From NCBI GenBank assembly GCA_964655525.1, contig CAZZNE010000019.1, positions 1 through 64,000 of the forward strand: a stretch of DNA of 64,000 bases, in the 5' to 3' direction. The notes below the pieces were generated by a model that was not told the DNA's origin, made no database searches, and saw only the letters and a list, made by a program, of their open reading frames with translations. The DNA comes from DLAJ01 sp964655525. GTDB taxonomy: Bacteria > Bacillota > Clostridia > Lachnospirales > Lachnospiraceae. This document shows, piece after piece, positions 1-7,734 of the stretch. A program made the position numbers and the translations under genes. Numbering within the stretch: position 1 is the first letter of the stretch; every line of letters starts with the position of its first letter.

Positions 1-54
1 TTCGATCGCCCTGCTGCGTTCGATCGCCCTGCTGCGTTCGATCGCCCTGCTGCG
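1..54. repeat. 18-bp perfect tandem repeat, three copies, truncated by window edge
   Basis: The unit TTCGATCGCCCTGCTGCG occurs three times without mismatch and continues to the edge. On the minus strand it is in frame with the gene starting at 137 and encodes AAGRSN, so copy number changes would lengthen or shorten the protein without a frameshift. Confidence 0.9.
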
Positions 55-137
55 TCAAGGCACTCCGCCTCCGTGATTCTGACAATCTCCTCCTCCGGCT
101 CTTCAATCCACTCCACCTGAATCGTACCCGACTCCAT
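1..137 (-). CDS. hypothetical protein, C-terminus cut by window edge
   Basis: Only the first 45 codons are present. The ATG lies just after an in-frame TAG, and an AAAGGA stretch sits about 12 bases upstream. The visible protein begins with an acidic stretch (MESGTIQVEWIEEPEEEIVR) and then enters a perfect hexapeptide repeat, AAGRSN, encoded by three 18-base units. It overlaps the 3' end of the upstream TadE-like gene by 35 bases, so it is translationally coupled to the end of the Tad operon. No family is recognised. The acidic start and position suggest a small accessory protein of the pilus cluster, but this is inference. Confidence 0.5.
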   Translation of the reverse strand, partial: MESGTIQVEWIEEPEEEIVRITEAECLDAAGRSNAAGRSNAAGRS

Positions 138-627
138 ATCCTATCCCGTCCTTTCCACTGTTGTTCGCTTCCTCATTCTGTCCAAGCAGCTCTTCCAACA
201 CGCGGCAACGCCGGATAAACGTTACCGGTCTGTGCCTTGCCGCAAAGGCATCACCCGAAAAGCAAAAGCTTTCCCATTGTTCAAAAATCGTACTGCCCGC
301 CATGATGGGAACCACGACCTCGCCGTTATACAAAATCCGCACGCCCTTAGCGTCAACCGTAAGCTCACGCGACACCTCCGGCAGCGCAATGAGTTGTCCT
401 TCTTTCAGGGAGGTAAACCACGCATCCGCTTTCGCGTATACTTCCTCGCTTTGTTCCTCCGATAATTCTGATGCGCGCAGTGCCGCAAGGTACGCGTCCC
501 CATACAGAACCGTTCTGTCATATAAGTACAATGCCAGATAGATCAGCAATATCATTAAAACTGCGATCATCGGCATCAAAACCGCCATCTCTATCGTTGC
601 ACTGCCCCGCACATCCTTACAAATCAT
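103..627 (-). CDS. TadE-like pseudopilin
   Basis: The start chosen is the ATG preceded by AGAAGGGG; a longer version (from 675) would add 16 residues but has no better site. The N-terminus MICKDVRGSATIEMAVLMP followed by a hydrophobic helix (about residues 10-35) is the TadE pattern: a short basic leader, a Gly-Ser step, Glu at about +5 of the mature helix, then one membrane segment. The rest (about 140 residues) would be extracytoplasmic. TadE-type minor pseudopilins are processed by the prepilin peptidase encoded just upstream (812-1300) and act in Tad pilus assembly. The gene is near the end of the minus-strand Tad operon and overlaps the next reading frame at 137. Confidence 0.75.
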   Translation of the reverse strand: MICKDVRGSATIEMAVLMPMIAVLMILLIYLALYLYDRTVLYGDAYLAALRASELSEEQSEEVYAKADAWFTSLKEGQLIALPEVSRELTVDAKGVRILYNGEVVVPIMAGSTIFEQWESFCFSGDAFAARHRPVTFIRRCRVLEELLGQNEEANNSGKDGIGYGVGYDSGGVD

Positions 628-688
628 TCCCCTTCTCCCGACTCCTTTGTATTCCCCGTTGTCCATCCATATCACACCCGTTTTTCAT

Positions 689-815
689 TAGGGAAACGCT
701 GATTAAAGTGTTTCCTGCGCCGGATTTGCGCTGCGAAGCGGCAAAATTCCAATGCAAATCCGTGCGCATCCACCGAAGGTTCTAAGGAAATGCGGATGTA
801 TCAGCATTTCCTTAG
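689..815. repeat. dispersed three-hairpin repeat, copy A
   Basis: This 127-bp element matches the reverse complement of 51031-51158 along its whole length. It folds as three hairpins: an outer arm GGGAAACGCT pairing with AGTGTTTCC, a central CGGATTTGC/GCAAATCCG stem, and a terminal CTAAGGAAATGC/GCATTTCCTTAG stem of 12 perfect pairs. The stop codon of the prepilin peptidase gene (TAA at 812-814) lies inside its last bases. Confidence 0.85.
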
Positions 816-1300
816 AAGCAGCAGAACAGTACATAGGCAAAAAGCAAGTTCGGTACGAACGGAAACGAACCCTCCCGCGCCTGTTCCCATTCGCTTCTGC
901 GTCCATTCAGGAAATGCCACATGGCTGCAAACGGCAGCGAGAAAATCAACGCTGTCACAAACAGACTCATACATCGCCCCGCCCCCACCAGCACCCCGAG
1001 CGCAAGCACAACCCATGCATCTCCCTTTCCGATCTGTTCCCCGCTTCCGGCAGCAAGCCCCATTACAAACAATCCCGGTAACAGCCCACGCACGCATTCC
1101 ATCCATACCGCTATCTGAGATACGGCTCCCGGCACAGATATTTCATGCGCAAAGATTCCCCCTGCACCGACGACCCGCACCACGACTCCTGCTCCCGCGG
1201 CAAGCAGACAGCTTTTCACGGAAATCATTCCGCATCGCAAATCGCTATAGGCACTGTATAACAGAAAAACTCCTGCCATCATCCACAATCCGTCCCTCAT
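812..1300 (-). CDS. prepilin peptidase, A24 family (TadV/CpaA-like)
   Basis: This 162-residue polytopic membrane protein has the two aspartate motifs of A24 aspartic proteases: YSDLRCGMIS near residue 20 (the family AxxDxxxxxIP-type site) and GKGDAW near residue 92 (the GxGD site). It lacks the N-terminal methyltransferase domain, as do the short TadV/CpaA peptidases. It would cleave the leader peptides of the Flp-like pilin and TadE-like pseudopilins in this operon at the inner face of the membrane. It follows the TadE-like gene at 1311-2333 by 10 bases and has AGGTG upstream of its ATG. Its 3' end runs into the dispersed hairpin repeat, which may protect or terminate the transcript. Confidence 0.88.
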   Translation of the reverse strand: MRDGLWMMAGVFLLYSAYSDLRCGMISVKSCLLAAGAGVVVRVVGAGGIFAHEISVPGAVSQIAVWMECVRGLLPGLFVMGLAAGSGEQIGKGDAWVVLALGVLVGAGRCMSLFVTALIFSLPFAAMWHFLNGRRSEWEQAREGSFPFVPNLLFAYVLFCCF

Positions 1301-1310
1301 GCTGCATCAC

Positions 1311-2333
1311 CTATCCCAAACCGCCGCAATGGTGGCATGGCGATCTGGTTCCGGCCTCCGATAACGGAACCGCCCTGACCGTTCTCTTCAATCCGCTGCA
1401 CGCCGCCGTTGTATGATAACGCGCGCCGTCCTCCGAGACATAGAACACACCGCTCTGCCGCCGATCACCGCACAGCTCGCACGCCGTATATCTGCCGCCG
1501 CTGCTGTTTCGCTCCGCATCAAGCGTCTCCCCGCTTGTCTGCCTGATCGTTACATTCAGGTGATAACAATTACGCGAATTGTGATACACCTCTCCATGCT
1601 CCGTAATATAGACCATCTGCTGCGCCGCATCCGCCTGTCCCGCCCCCGCGGCATTGTCATAGCCGGTCCACTTGCGCAGGCATACCCGGTTGACCATGCG
1701 AAAAGATGCGATCTGACTCGGCAAAAACAACGCGTCCATCCGATAGCTTGCGACCAGCGTGACCGTATCCCCGGACAATATCTCGGACTGCAAAAAGGAC
1801 ACACCCTCCGCGCCGCCATGCACGCCCATGCGCGCAAAATACTTATCCCCGATCGCATTTTCTACCTGCTCCCTGACGTAGGTCTGTGAAAAAACAACAT
1901 CCGCCAATGCGGATTCCGGCAGCGGAAATCCCTGACTGATACGCTCATAAGCATAGGCGTACCGTGAAAGCTCAAGCCCCGTCTGATGCATGGCCGCCTG
2001 CATTTTTACATGCAGGGCCATATCATTGACCGCCGCAAACAGGTTCAGTACCGTAAACAGGAACAACGGCAGCACCATCGCCGCTTCAAGCGTCATGGAC
2101 GCGCGCGCCTCGCCGCGTTTGGAGGCATTGTGCGACACCCTTTTTCCGAAACGTATTTTTGTCCGGATTCGATTGGGGGTGCCGATCCGACACGGACGGG
2201 CGCAGTCTCGCTCCCGCCCGTCATTTTGTTTGTGAGAGATTGTACGCCGCAAGATTGCGCGATGTACCCGAAGAGAGCTGATCCTTTTTTTGCTTAGTTT
2301 ACAGTTACGTTTCCGCTCCGGTAAAAAGGGCAT
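1311..2333 (-). CDS. TadE-like protein with two C-terminal Cys/His modules
   Basis: Residues 75-105 (RASMTLEAAMVLPLF...) form a TadE-type pseudopilin helix. About 130 extracytoplasmic residues follow. The C-terminus then has two tandem modules: 241-289 (His251, Cys256, Cys285, Cys288) and 297-337 (His307, Cys312, Cys333, Cys336), both of the form YH-x4-C-x2-L ... C-x2-C-G. Such spacing suggests metal or other ligand binding, by analogy to small zinc-ribbon-like domains; this is inference. The ATG at 2333 has a near perfect AGGAGGTG site, which gives an unusual, very basic 79-residue leader. A GTG at 2138 with GGAAAAAGG before it would give a normal short leader instead. It lies between the DUF5702 gene and the peptidase gene, and is co-transcribed with them. 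Confidence 0.7.
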   Translation of the reverse strand: MPFLPERKRNCKLSKKRISSLRVHRAILRRTISHKQNDGRERDCARPCRIGTPNRIRTKIRFGKRVSHNASKRGEARASMTLEAAMVLPLFLFTVLNLFAAVNDMALHVKMQAAMHQTGLELSRYAYAYERISQGFPLPESALADVVFSQTYVREQVENAIGDKYFARMGVHGGAEGVSFLQSEILSGDTVTLVASYRMDALFLPSQIASFRMVNRVCLRKWTGYDNAAGAGQADAAQQMVYITEHGEVYHNSRNCYHLNVTIRQTSGETLDAERNSSGGRYTACELCGDRRQSGVFYVSEDGARYHTTAACSGLKRTVRAVPLSEAGTRSPCHHCGGLG

Positions 2334-2346
2334 CGCACAACACCTC

Positions 2347-3780
2347 CTATCTATTCAAATAACTATACTGCGCGGAAAGATTGAAATACTCGCCGAATCC
2401 GCCGCTGACACTGACCTCTGCACGCACGGCATCCATACAGCCGTCCATCCGAAACGATTCGTTACCCTCAAGCTTCCGCATATTCATTTCTATCACATCC
2501 ATGAAACGCATGGTCTTTGTATCCTCATTTTCCAAGAGAAGAAGCAGACGCAGATAATCCTCATAATCAAGCCCGTCCTGCGCCTCGTCCTTCTCCCCTA
2601 AATGTGTCACATAATCCAGCATGTACTCTAAGGACAATCGCCATGTCTCCCTGTTCTTCAATAAAGGAACCTGCTCTCCCGAAAAGAGGCGTCTGACATC
2701 CAGCACGCTCTCCGCATATGCCCACGCCAAAAGAATGGATTGTTTGATGAGCGGCTGTAGGCTCGGCTCAAGCGACACAATCGCCAGGCTCCACGCCAGC
2801 ACATCCGCCTCCGAAACCTTCGTGCTGTCGGAGTAAAGGTACATCATATTCGCTGCCTCCCGCAAAAGAATCAGTCTGCCTGCCACCCATCGGAGATTTT
2901 CCATATCGCTGCTTTTTCCTGCGAGAATATATTCCAGCTCATATTGCAGCGCACCGTCGGCGGACGGATTTCGGTAATCGCCGCACTTTTCGATCAGATA
3001 CTCTCCAAAAAGCACCTCGTCCACAAGGGAAAATGCGGCATCCCCGCATGCAGCGCCTGTCCCCTTGTTTAATGTACGGCAACTGACATAGTTGTCAGAA
3101 TTGATCGCCTGCTCCGACAGCTCCTCCTGCTCCGCGACCAGATACAGGATCCCCCGAAACCGCCCGCCGTTCACACTGTCAGCCGGATTATCCACGCTCG
3201 CCGCCACAAAACTGCCGTCCTCCAGCTGCTGCTCAGGAAGCGGCGTGCCGTCAATCTGCGCCTGCACCTCCGCCGCCTCCTGTTCCACATCTCGCACATC
3301 GAGTCCGTTTCCGCGCACGGTGTCCATCTGCCTTTGAATTTCCTCGATCAGCCCGATCCCCACCCGCTCCCGCATATAAGAAACCGCCTGATATTTCACA
3401 TCCCTGCCGCACGCATCCGTGGCAAGCGCCGCTTGTACGATCGACACGCTCTCAAGATGCATGTCCAGGAAATCCTTTCCGTTCCATACAGGCACATCCG
3501 CCGCAGAAAGATTTGCCGCGATATAATCCCAAAGATGCGCCTCCGTATGGTGATAGGACGGCTGCTCCGCGCCGTAGGAGGAATCAATAAAAAACAGATC
3601 GTATCGGTCCAAAAGGCCTCTGTGATATTCCGCGAAAATGGAATCCAGTCCCATGGACACCGCACATTCCGCCTCCACGCCGACCGCATAAAACCGCACA
3701 GCCTCCACGCATGCTGACACTAATGTCACAAACAGTAATAACATCGACGTAAGAAAAACCGTAATACCGCCCTTTCGCAT
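2347..3780 (-). CDS. DUF5702-type protein of the Tad cluster
   Basis: The 477-residue product starts MRKGGITVFLTSMLLLF, a membrane-anchoring N-terminus with the KxGxITVFLS-type pattern and a helix to about residue 25, followed by AVSMGLDSIFAEYHRGLLDRYDLFFID. I recognise this segment as typical of DUF5702 proteins encoded in clostridial Tad clusters. The rest is predicted extracytoplasmic, rich in Leu, Glu and Asp, with no catalytic motif. The position, TadG-like length and N-terminal helix suggest a pilus-associated envelope protein, but the function is unknown. Its ATG overlaps the TGA of the Flp gene (TGATG) and is preceded by GGGAGG, so the two are translationally coupled. Confidence 0.75.
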   Translation of the reverse strand: MRKGGITVFLTSMLLLFVTLVSACVEAVRFYAVGVEAECAVSMGLDSIFAEYHRGLLDRYDLFFIDSSYGAEQPSYHHTEAHLWDYIAANLSAADVPVWNGKDFLDMHLESVSIVQAALATDACGRDVKYQAVSYMRERVGIGLIEEIQRQMDTVRGNGLDVRDVEQEAAEVQAQIDGTPLPEQQLEDGSFVAASVDNPADSVNGGRFRGILYLVAEQEELSEQAINSDNYVSCRTLNKGTGAACGDAAFSLVDEVLFGEYLIEKCGDYRNPSADGALQYELEYILAGKSSDMENLRWVAGRLILLREAANMMYLYSDSTKVSEADVLAWSLAIVSLEPSLQPLIKQSILLAWAYAESVLDVRRLFSGEQVPLLKNRETWRLSLEYMLDYVTHLGEKDEAQDGLDYEDYLRLLLLLENEDTKTMRFMDVIEMNMRKLEGNESFRMDGCMDAVRAEVSVSGGFGEYFNLSAQYSYLNR

Positions 3781-4082
3781 CAGATACCTCCCGTCTGCTG
3801 CGTGATCTTCCCAAACAGGGAGTTGACGATCTGCGTGATCTGATTCTTAAAAATGAGAACCAATCCGACTAACACCACAATGATCAAAATGATCTCCACC
3901 GTTCCCATTCCCCAATTATTTTTGTGAAATTCCGCTTTATCCTCCTCTGCTTCGGCTGCCCGCAGCTCCTCTTCCTTCTCATATACGCCCGCCGCACGCT
4001 CCGCCTCCAATTCATCAAAGACGACCGTCCCCGCATTTTCTTTTCCGCGCTCCAAATTGGTTTTGTTCGTATTCTGTTCCAT
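3780..4082 (-). CDS. Flp1-like major pilin candidate
   Basis: This short protein (100 residues from the ATG preceded by AGAGGAGAACGAAT; an ATG at 4121 is less likely) has an acidic, charged N-terminal part of about 60 residues, then NNWGMGTVEIILIIVVLVG and the short tail FKNQITQIVNSLFGKI. The single helix with Gly-x-x-Glu at its start is the Flp pilin pattern (Flp1-like family), where the prepilin peptidase cuts before the helix and Glu+5 is conserved. The long acidic leader is longer than in classical Flp pilins (usually 15-25 residues) but is seen in clostridial members. It is the best candidate for the main fibre subunit of this Tad system. It overlaps the next gene by one base. Confidence 0.75.
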   Translation of the reverse strand: MEQNTNKTNLERGKENAGTVVFDELEAERAAGVYEKEEELRAAEAEEDKAEFHKNNWGMGTVEIILIIVVLVGLVLIFKNQITQIVNSLFGKITQQTGGI

Positions 4083-4117
4083 ATTCGTTCTCCTCTCTTT
4101 TGCTTGATTTAATGCTT

Positions 4118-5659
4118 TCACATTGAAAATGACATGAATGCCGGAACCATAATGATCAGCATAACAATGAGAAGCATGATCATCATCGGCAGCAGCAGCT
4201 TTGTTCCCGCCTCCTCACCGAGCCGTCTCGCATTCCGCTTCCGCTCCTCAAACGCATCCGCCGACTCCGCTTTCAGTAAACCCAATAGTCCCGCCGTTCC
4301 CTTTTTTAAGTTTTGCGAAAGAAGCATGCAAAGCCGGACATAATGCTGCTCGCCGCAGCGCCGCCCGAGATGATAGTACGCCGCCTCCTCCGGGATTCCA
4401 CTGTCCAGTTCATGGCAGGTATAAACGATCTCCTCATAAATCTGCACATTCCTTCCGCCACGGCTGCCGCCCGTCCTGCCCGCTGCTCGCCGCACCGCGT
4501 CTTCTCCTGCTGCCCTGCCCTTCGTCTTACGCGCCGTTTTGACCCCGCCATAATCGCCCGCGATCTGGTACATCGCGCTGCGCATCGTCATACCTGCGCT
4601 CAACAAAAGCACCAACCGGCTGACAAACTCCGGATATTCCGATAAAAGCCGATTTTTCCGGTTTTGAATCTGTTTCTGTAGATCCCTGTCCAGCGCAAAA
4701 TAAACACCGACGGCAAGCGCTCCCGTGAGCAGCATGAGCATGACACTGTTGTCGGTTTCTTTCCGTATCCAGACAATACTGTTTCCGCCTATTTCCTGCG
4801 GCAGCATAAATTCGCCGTCCGTCCGCTTCTCCTCCTCCTGGTATTGCAGCGCTTCCCTGAGCGCTTCCCTTAACTGCTCCTCTTCCGTCCGTTCTCCCCG
4901 GCAGATCCGGATATAGAAACGCTCCTCCTCTTCATAGCCCTGACACGATAACGTGGCCGTCAGCATACAAAGCTCCCCCTCCTCCGCGATCTCCAGCGCC
5001 TGGATCGTTCCTTTACTGTCCATCAGACCGTAATCGCTGCTGCTCCATGTAATCATGACAGGATTGTCATTTATTTGTTTCATGAGTGTCAGCGATTTTG
5101 TTACATGATCGACATCTTCATTTTCACCCAAGATCAGATCAGGAAGCGCTGTACGGATCTGCTCCATGTATGCCTCAATTTCCTCCTTCGTATATTCCCT
5201 GCCCGCTACCGTAATACGTACCGTCTCCTCCTGTTCCTCTTTTCCCGCACCCAGCCGTGCGGTCAGTTCCACCGTCTGCTCAGAGCCGTAGCCGCCGCGC
5301 GCAATCCGGTCAATCTGCTGCCGGTTCTGCCGGCTGCTTACACACATACAAAACGACAGCAGCGTGCCGACCGCAACGATCATGAGCGCATATGCCAGCT
5401 TATCCCTCTGATAGCAAAAACGCGGACTTTCCGCACCGCCGGGATACAGCCTATTCCATTCCTCCTCCATCCGCGCATCCGTTTTTCCAAGCAGCTGCCG
5501 CCTGTTCCATCGCAGTTTTTTTAACAGCATGGCTGCCGCCCGCGCAAAGCAGATTGGCGGTTTCATGCCGTATGCTCTTACACACGCCACGGATTCCTTG
5601 CGTGAGAGAAGAAAAAGAATCATGAATAATAGTAACAATATGAAATAAACCCGTTCCAT
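4118..5659 (-). CDS. TadC-like type II/IV secretion platform protein with embedded Ig-like region
   Basis: The 513-residue protein carries a C-terminal T2SSF-type platform domain (about 335-510: LLSEYPEFVSRLVLLLSAGM, a conserved helical core, and a final membrane helix ending in VPAFMSF). Unlike ordinary TadC (about 300 residues), the N-terminal half has helices at about 1-20 and 89-108. These flank a large loop (109-303) that contains an Ig-like strand pattern (ITWSSSDYGLMDSKGTI, about 204-220), resembling atrophied bacterial Ig-like domains. An Arg/Gly-rich insertion interrupts the platform domain at about 375-405. It forms the inner membrane platform with TadB, driven by the TadA ATPase. 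GTG 5662 directly precedes the ATG chosen. It follows tadB by 12 bases. Confidence 0.82.
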   Translation of the reverse strand: MERVYFILLLLFMILFLLSRKESVACVRAYGMKPPICFARAAAMLLKKLRWNRRQLLGKTDARMEEEWNRLYPGGAESPRFCYQRDKLAYALMIVAVGTLLSFCMCVSSRQNRQQIDRIARGGYGSEQTVELTARLGAGKEEQEETVRITVAGREYTKEEIEAYMEQIRTALPDLILGENEDVDHVTKSLTLMKQINDNPVMITWSSSDYGLMDSKGTIQALEIAEEGELCMLTATLSCQGYEEEERFYIRICRGERTEEEQLREALREALQYQEEEKRTDGEFMLPQEIGGNSIVWIRKETDNSVMLMLLTGALAVGVYFALDRDLQKQIQNRKNRLLSEYPEFVSRLVLLLSAGMTMRSAMYQIAGDYGGVKTARKTKGRAAGEDAVRRAAGRTGGSRGGRNVQIYEEIVYTCHELDSGIPEEAAYYHLGRRCGEQHYVRLCMLLSQNLKKGTAGLLGLLKAESADAFEERKRNARRLGEEAGTKLLLPMMIMLLIVMLIIMVPAFMSFSM

Positions 5660-5671
5660 CACGTTTGAATC

Positions 5672-6478
5672 TCAGACCTCCACAGACATGATCTTTTCAG
5701 ATAACAGAATGGCAGCCAGATAAACGGTCAAACAAACCGTCATCACAATGATGCCTAGGATATTATGATACAGACACCGGAAAAACCCCGGCGAAGAAAC
5801 ATCTATATAAAGAATGATCGCGCAAGGAATCACGTCCATGATGCGCCCCTCAAGGCGTTTCGCCGCCATGACGGTTTCAATTTCTTTTTTGGTGTCAAGC
5901 TTGTCACAAATCGTACTTCCGCATGATTTCAGGATTTCCGTCAGGTTTCCTCCCGTCCGTTTGGCTATCCCGAACAGTCCGCCGAATTCTGCCATATCCT
6001 CGGAGCCGCTTCGAAAAGCCAGATCCTCCATCAGTTCCTCCGGCGTATGATTGTTGCGAACACCCTGCACCATATAGGCAAATTCCCGCGTGATCATCCC
6101 GTCTTTTCCATACATATGCGCCATATCACTGCACGTCTCCCGGATGGCATTCTCGACGGAATAACCCGCCTGCAATGCCGAGGTCATTGCCTGCATCGCA
6201 TCCTTAAACTGCTGCTCCAAGTGCAGCCTGCGCATGCGCTTCTTTCTGTCCTGTTCCATCCGATAAACGGGGATGACTAACGGCGTCAAAATCGCCACGG
6301 CGTAGACCGAGCGGTAAAATAAATACGCAAGCAGCACGACAAGACTTCCCGCAAACAGAATGCATCCCGCCCTCTCCCGCATGGTAAAATGATATTCATG
6401 ATAATCCGGCAGCGCAGAGTTTCTCTGTATGGTAGAGCTCCGCCCGCTTTCTAAGCGTACCGATGATTCTTTTTTCAT
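5672..6478 (-). CDS. TadB-like platform protein (T2SSF family)
   Basis: The 268-residue membrane protein has two N-terminal helices (about 35-75, RAGCILFAGSLVVLLAYLFY and VYAVAILTPLVIPVY). It then has the T2SSF core: EQQFKDAMQAMTSALQAGYSVENAI, FGGLFGIAKRTGGNLTEIL, and two C-terminal helices. This is the TadB arrangement. It should form the inner membrane platform with TadC for pilus polymerisation by the TadA ATPase. The start chosen is the ATG preceded by GGAGGAGGGGGAGGACG, which makes it overlap the end of tadA by 83 bases; a start 21 bases further upstream (6499) is possible. The long overlap implies translational coupling. Confidence 0.85.
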   Translation of the reverse strand: MKKESSVRLESGRSSTIQRNSALPDYHEYHFTMRERAGCILFAGSLVVLLAYLFYRSVYAVAILTPLVIPVYRMEQDRKKRMRRLHLEQQFKDAMQAMTSALQAGYSVENAIRETCSDMAHMYGKDGMITREFAYMVQGVRNNHTPEELMEDLAFRSGSEDMAEFGGLFGIAKRTGGNLTEILKSCGSTICDKLDTKKEIETVMAAKRLEGRIMDVIPCAIILYIDVSSPGFFRCLYHNILGIIVMTVCLTVYLAAILLSEKIMSVEV

Positions 6479-7607
6479 CGTCCTCCCCCTCCTCCTCAAA
6501 TTGATAGAGCGGCTGCATCCTGATCACACCGTCCTCATAGCCGAGAATTTCCGCGATTTCCAACACTCTGCGCGAACGGTCACGCAGTCTCCCCAAATGC
6601 ACGATCACATCGACCCCCGACGCAATCTGCCCCCGGATTGCCGCAAGCGGCAGTTCCATTCCCATCAGCACCATCGTCTCCAACCGATAGAGCATGTCCG
6701 ACGCGCTGTTTGCATGACCCGTCGAGAGCGAGCCGTCGTGTCCGGTGTTTAAGCATTGCAGCATATCAACCGCCTCGCTCCCGCGCACTTCGCCAACGAT
6801 CAGGCGTTCCGGCCTCATGCGGAGGGACGCCCGGATCAGATCGCGGATCGTGATTTCCCGGCAGCCTTCGACATTCGCATTCCTCGTCTCCAGCCGCACA
6901 AGATTCGGAAGGGAGATCAGCTGCAGTTCCGCGCTGTCCTCAATCGTGATCACGCGCTCGGCGGGCGGGATGTACTCGGAAAGCGCATTTAAGAACGTTG
7001 TTTTTCCGGACCCGGTTCCGCCGCTGATAAAGATGTTGTAACCCGCGATTACGAGTTTTTTAAGAAGCTCCGCCGCCTCTTTGGAGAGGGACCCCCTCCG
7101 CAGCAGATCCTCCATGCACATCGGGCGCTCCGGAAACCGCCGGATCGTCAAGATCGGACCGTTTAACGCGACCGGCGCAAGCACGACATGCACACGCGCA
7201 CCGTTATCCAGTCTGGCGTCCACAATGGGCGACGCTTCATTGACGACACGATTGCAGGATGCCACAATCTGCTGAATGACATTTTCCAGCTTTTCTCCCG
7301 ACTCAAAGCGCTCCTCCGCGCGATACAGCTTTCCGTTTTTTTCTATAAAGATCGCATCCGGTCCGTTCACCATAATTTCCGTGACGCTCTCGTCATCAAT
7401 TAATTCCTGTAAAAAATCAAGCTTTCGAATGGACAAAAACACTTCCCGCGCAAGCCTTCGTTTTTCCTCCAGACTGATAAAACGCTCGCCCGATATCTCC
7501 AAAATGCACCGTTCGATCAGCTCGCGCACCTCCTCGTCCGTTTGCTCCTGCGTCATATCCATCCGCGCTAACACACGCTCTCTGATCTCGCCCTGTAATT
7601 CCTTCAT
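6396..7607 (-). CDS. TadA/CpaF-family pilus assembly ATPase
   Basis: The 403-residue product is a typical CpaF/TadA secretion ATPase: an N-terminal helical domain, LDFLQELIDDESVTEIMVNG (about 62-82), the Walker A GGTGSGKTT (196-204), the acidic ITIEDSAELQL, the Walker B region RLIVGEVRG (268-276) and the His box GHDGSLSTGHAN. It would form a cytoplasmic hexamer driving Flp pilin extrusion through TadB/TadC. The ATG at 7607 follows AAGGAG; a GTG at 7628 is an alternative. It is separated from the upstream TadZ-like gene by 122 bases that hold two hairpins, and its end overlaps tadB. Confidence 0.93.
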   Translation of the reverse strand: MKELQGEIRERVLARMDMTQEQTDEEVRELIERCILEISGERFISLEEKRRLAREVFLSIRKLDFLQELIDDESVTEIMVNGPDAIFIEKNGKLYRAEERFESGEKLENVIQQIVASCNRVVNEASPIVDARLDNGARVHVVLAPVALNGPILTIRRFPERPMCMEDLLRRGSLSKEAAELLKKLVIAGYNIFISGGTGSGKTTFLNALSEYIPPAERVITIEDSAELQLISLPNLVRLETRNANVEGCREITIRDLIRASLRMRPERLIVGEVRGSEAVDMLQCLNTGHDGSLSTGHANSASDMLYRLETMVLMGMELPLAAIRGQIASGVDVIVHLGRLRDRSRRVLEIAEILGYEDGVIRMQPLYQFEEEGEDDEKRIIGTLRKRAELYHTEKLCAAGLS

Positions 7608-7651
7608 GACAACACTCCTTTTCTTCACACTATCTGCTATCCACCTTTCAT

Positions 7652-7734
7652 GAAGAATCTGCTTGCAGATTCTTCGAGGAGATGACTTAGATGTTCTTAG
7701 GCGGCGTATTCTGACGCCTTAGAACGTCTTCATC
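7652..7734. other. two hairpins between TadZ-like gene and tadA
   Basis: GAAGAATCTGC (7652-7662) and GCAGATTCTTC (7665-7675) form a perfect 11-pair stem. The segment 7681-7734 forms a longer imperfect hairpin (GTTCTTAGGCG against CGCCTTAGAAC) that spans the TadZ-like stop codon. Without a clear U-run they look like transcript processing or attenuating structures rather than a strong terminator. Confidence 0.6.

Noticed and set aside
1..54. CRISPR array
   Set aside because: The units are directly adjacent with no spacers and encode a peptide repeat in frame. No CRISPR array or cas gene is seen anywhere in the window.
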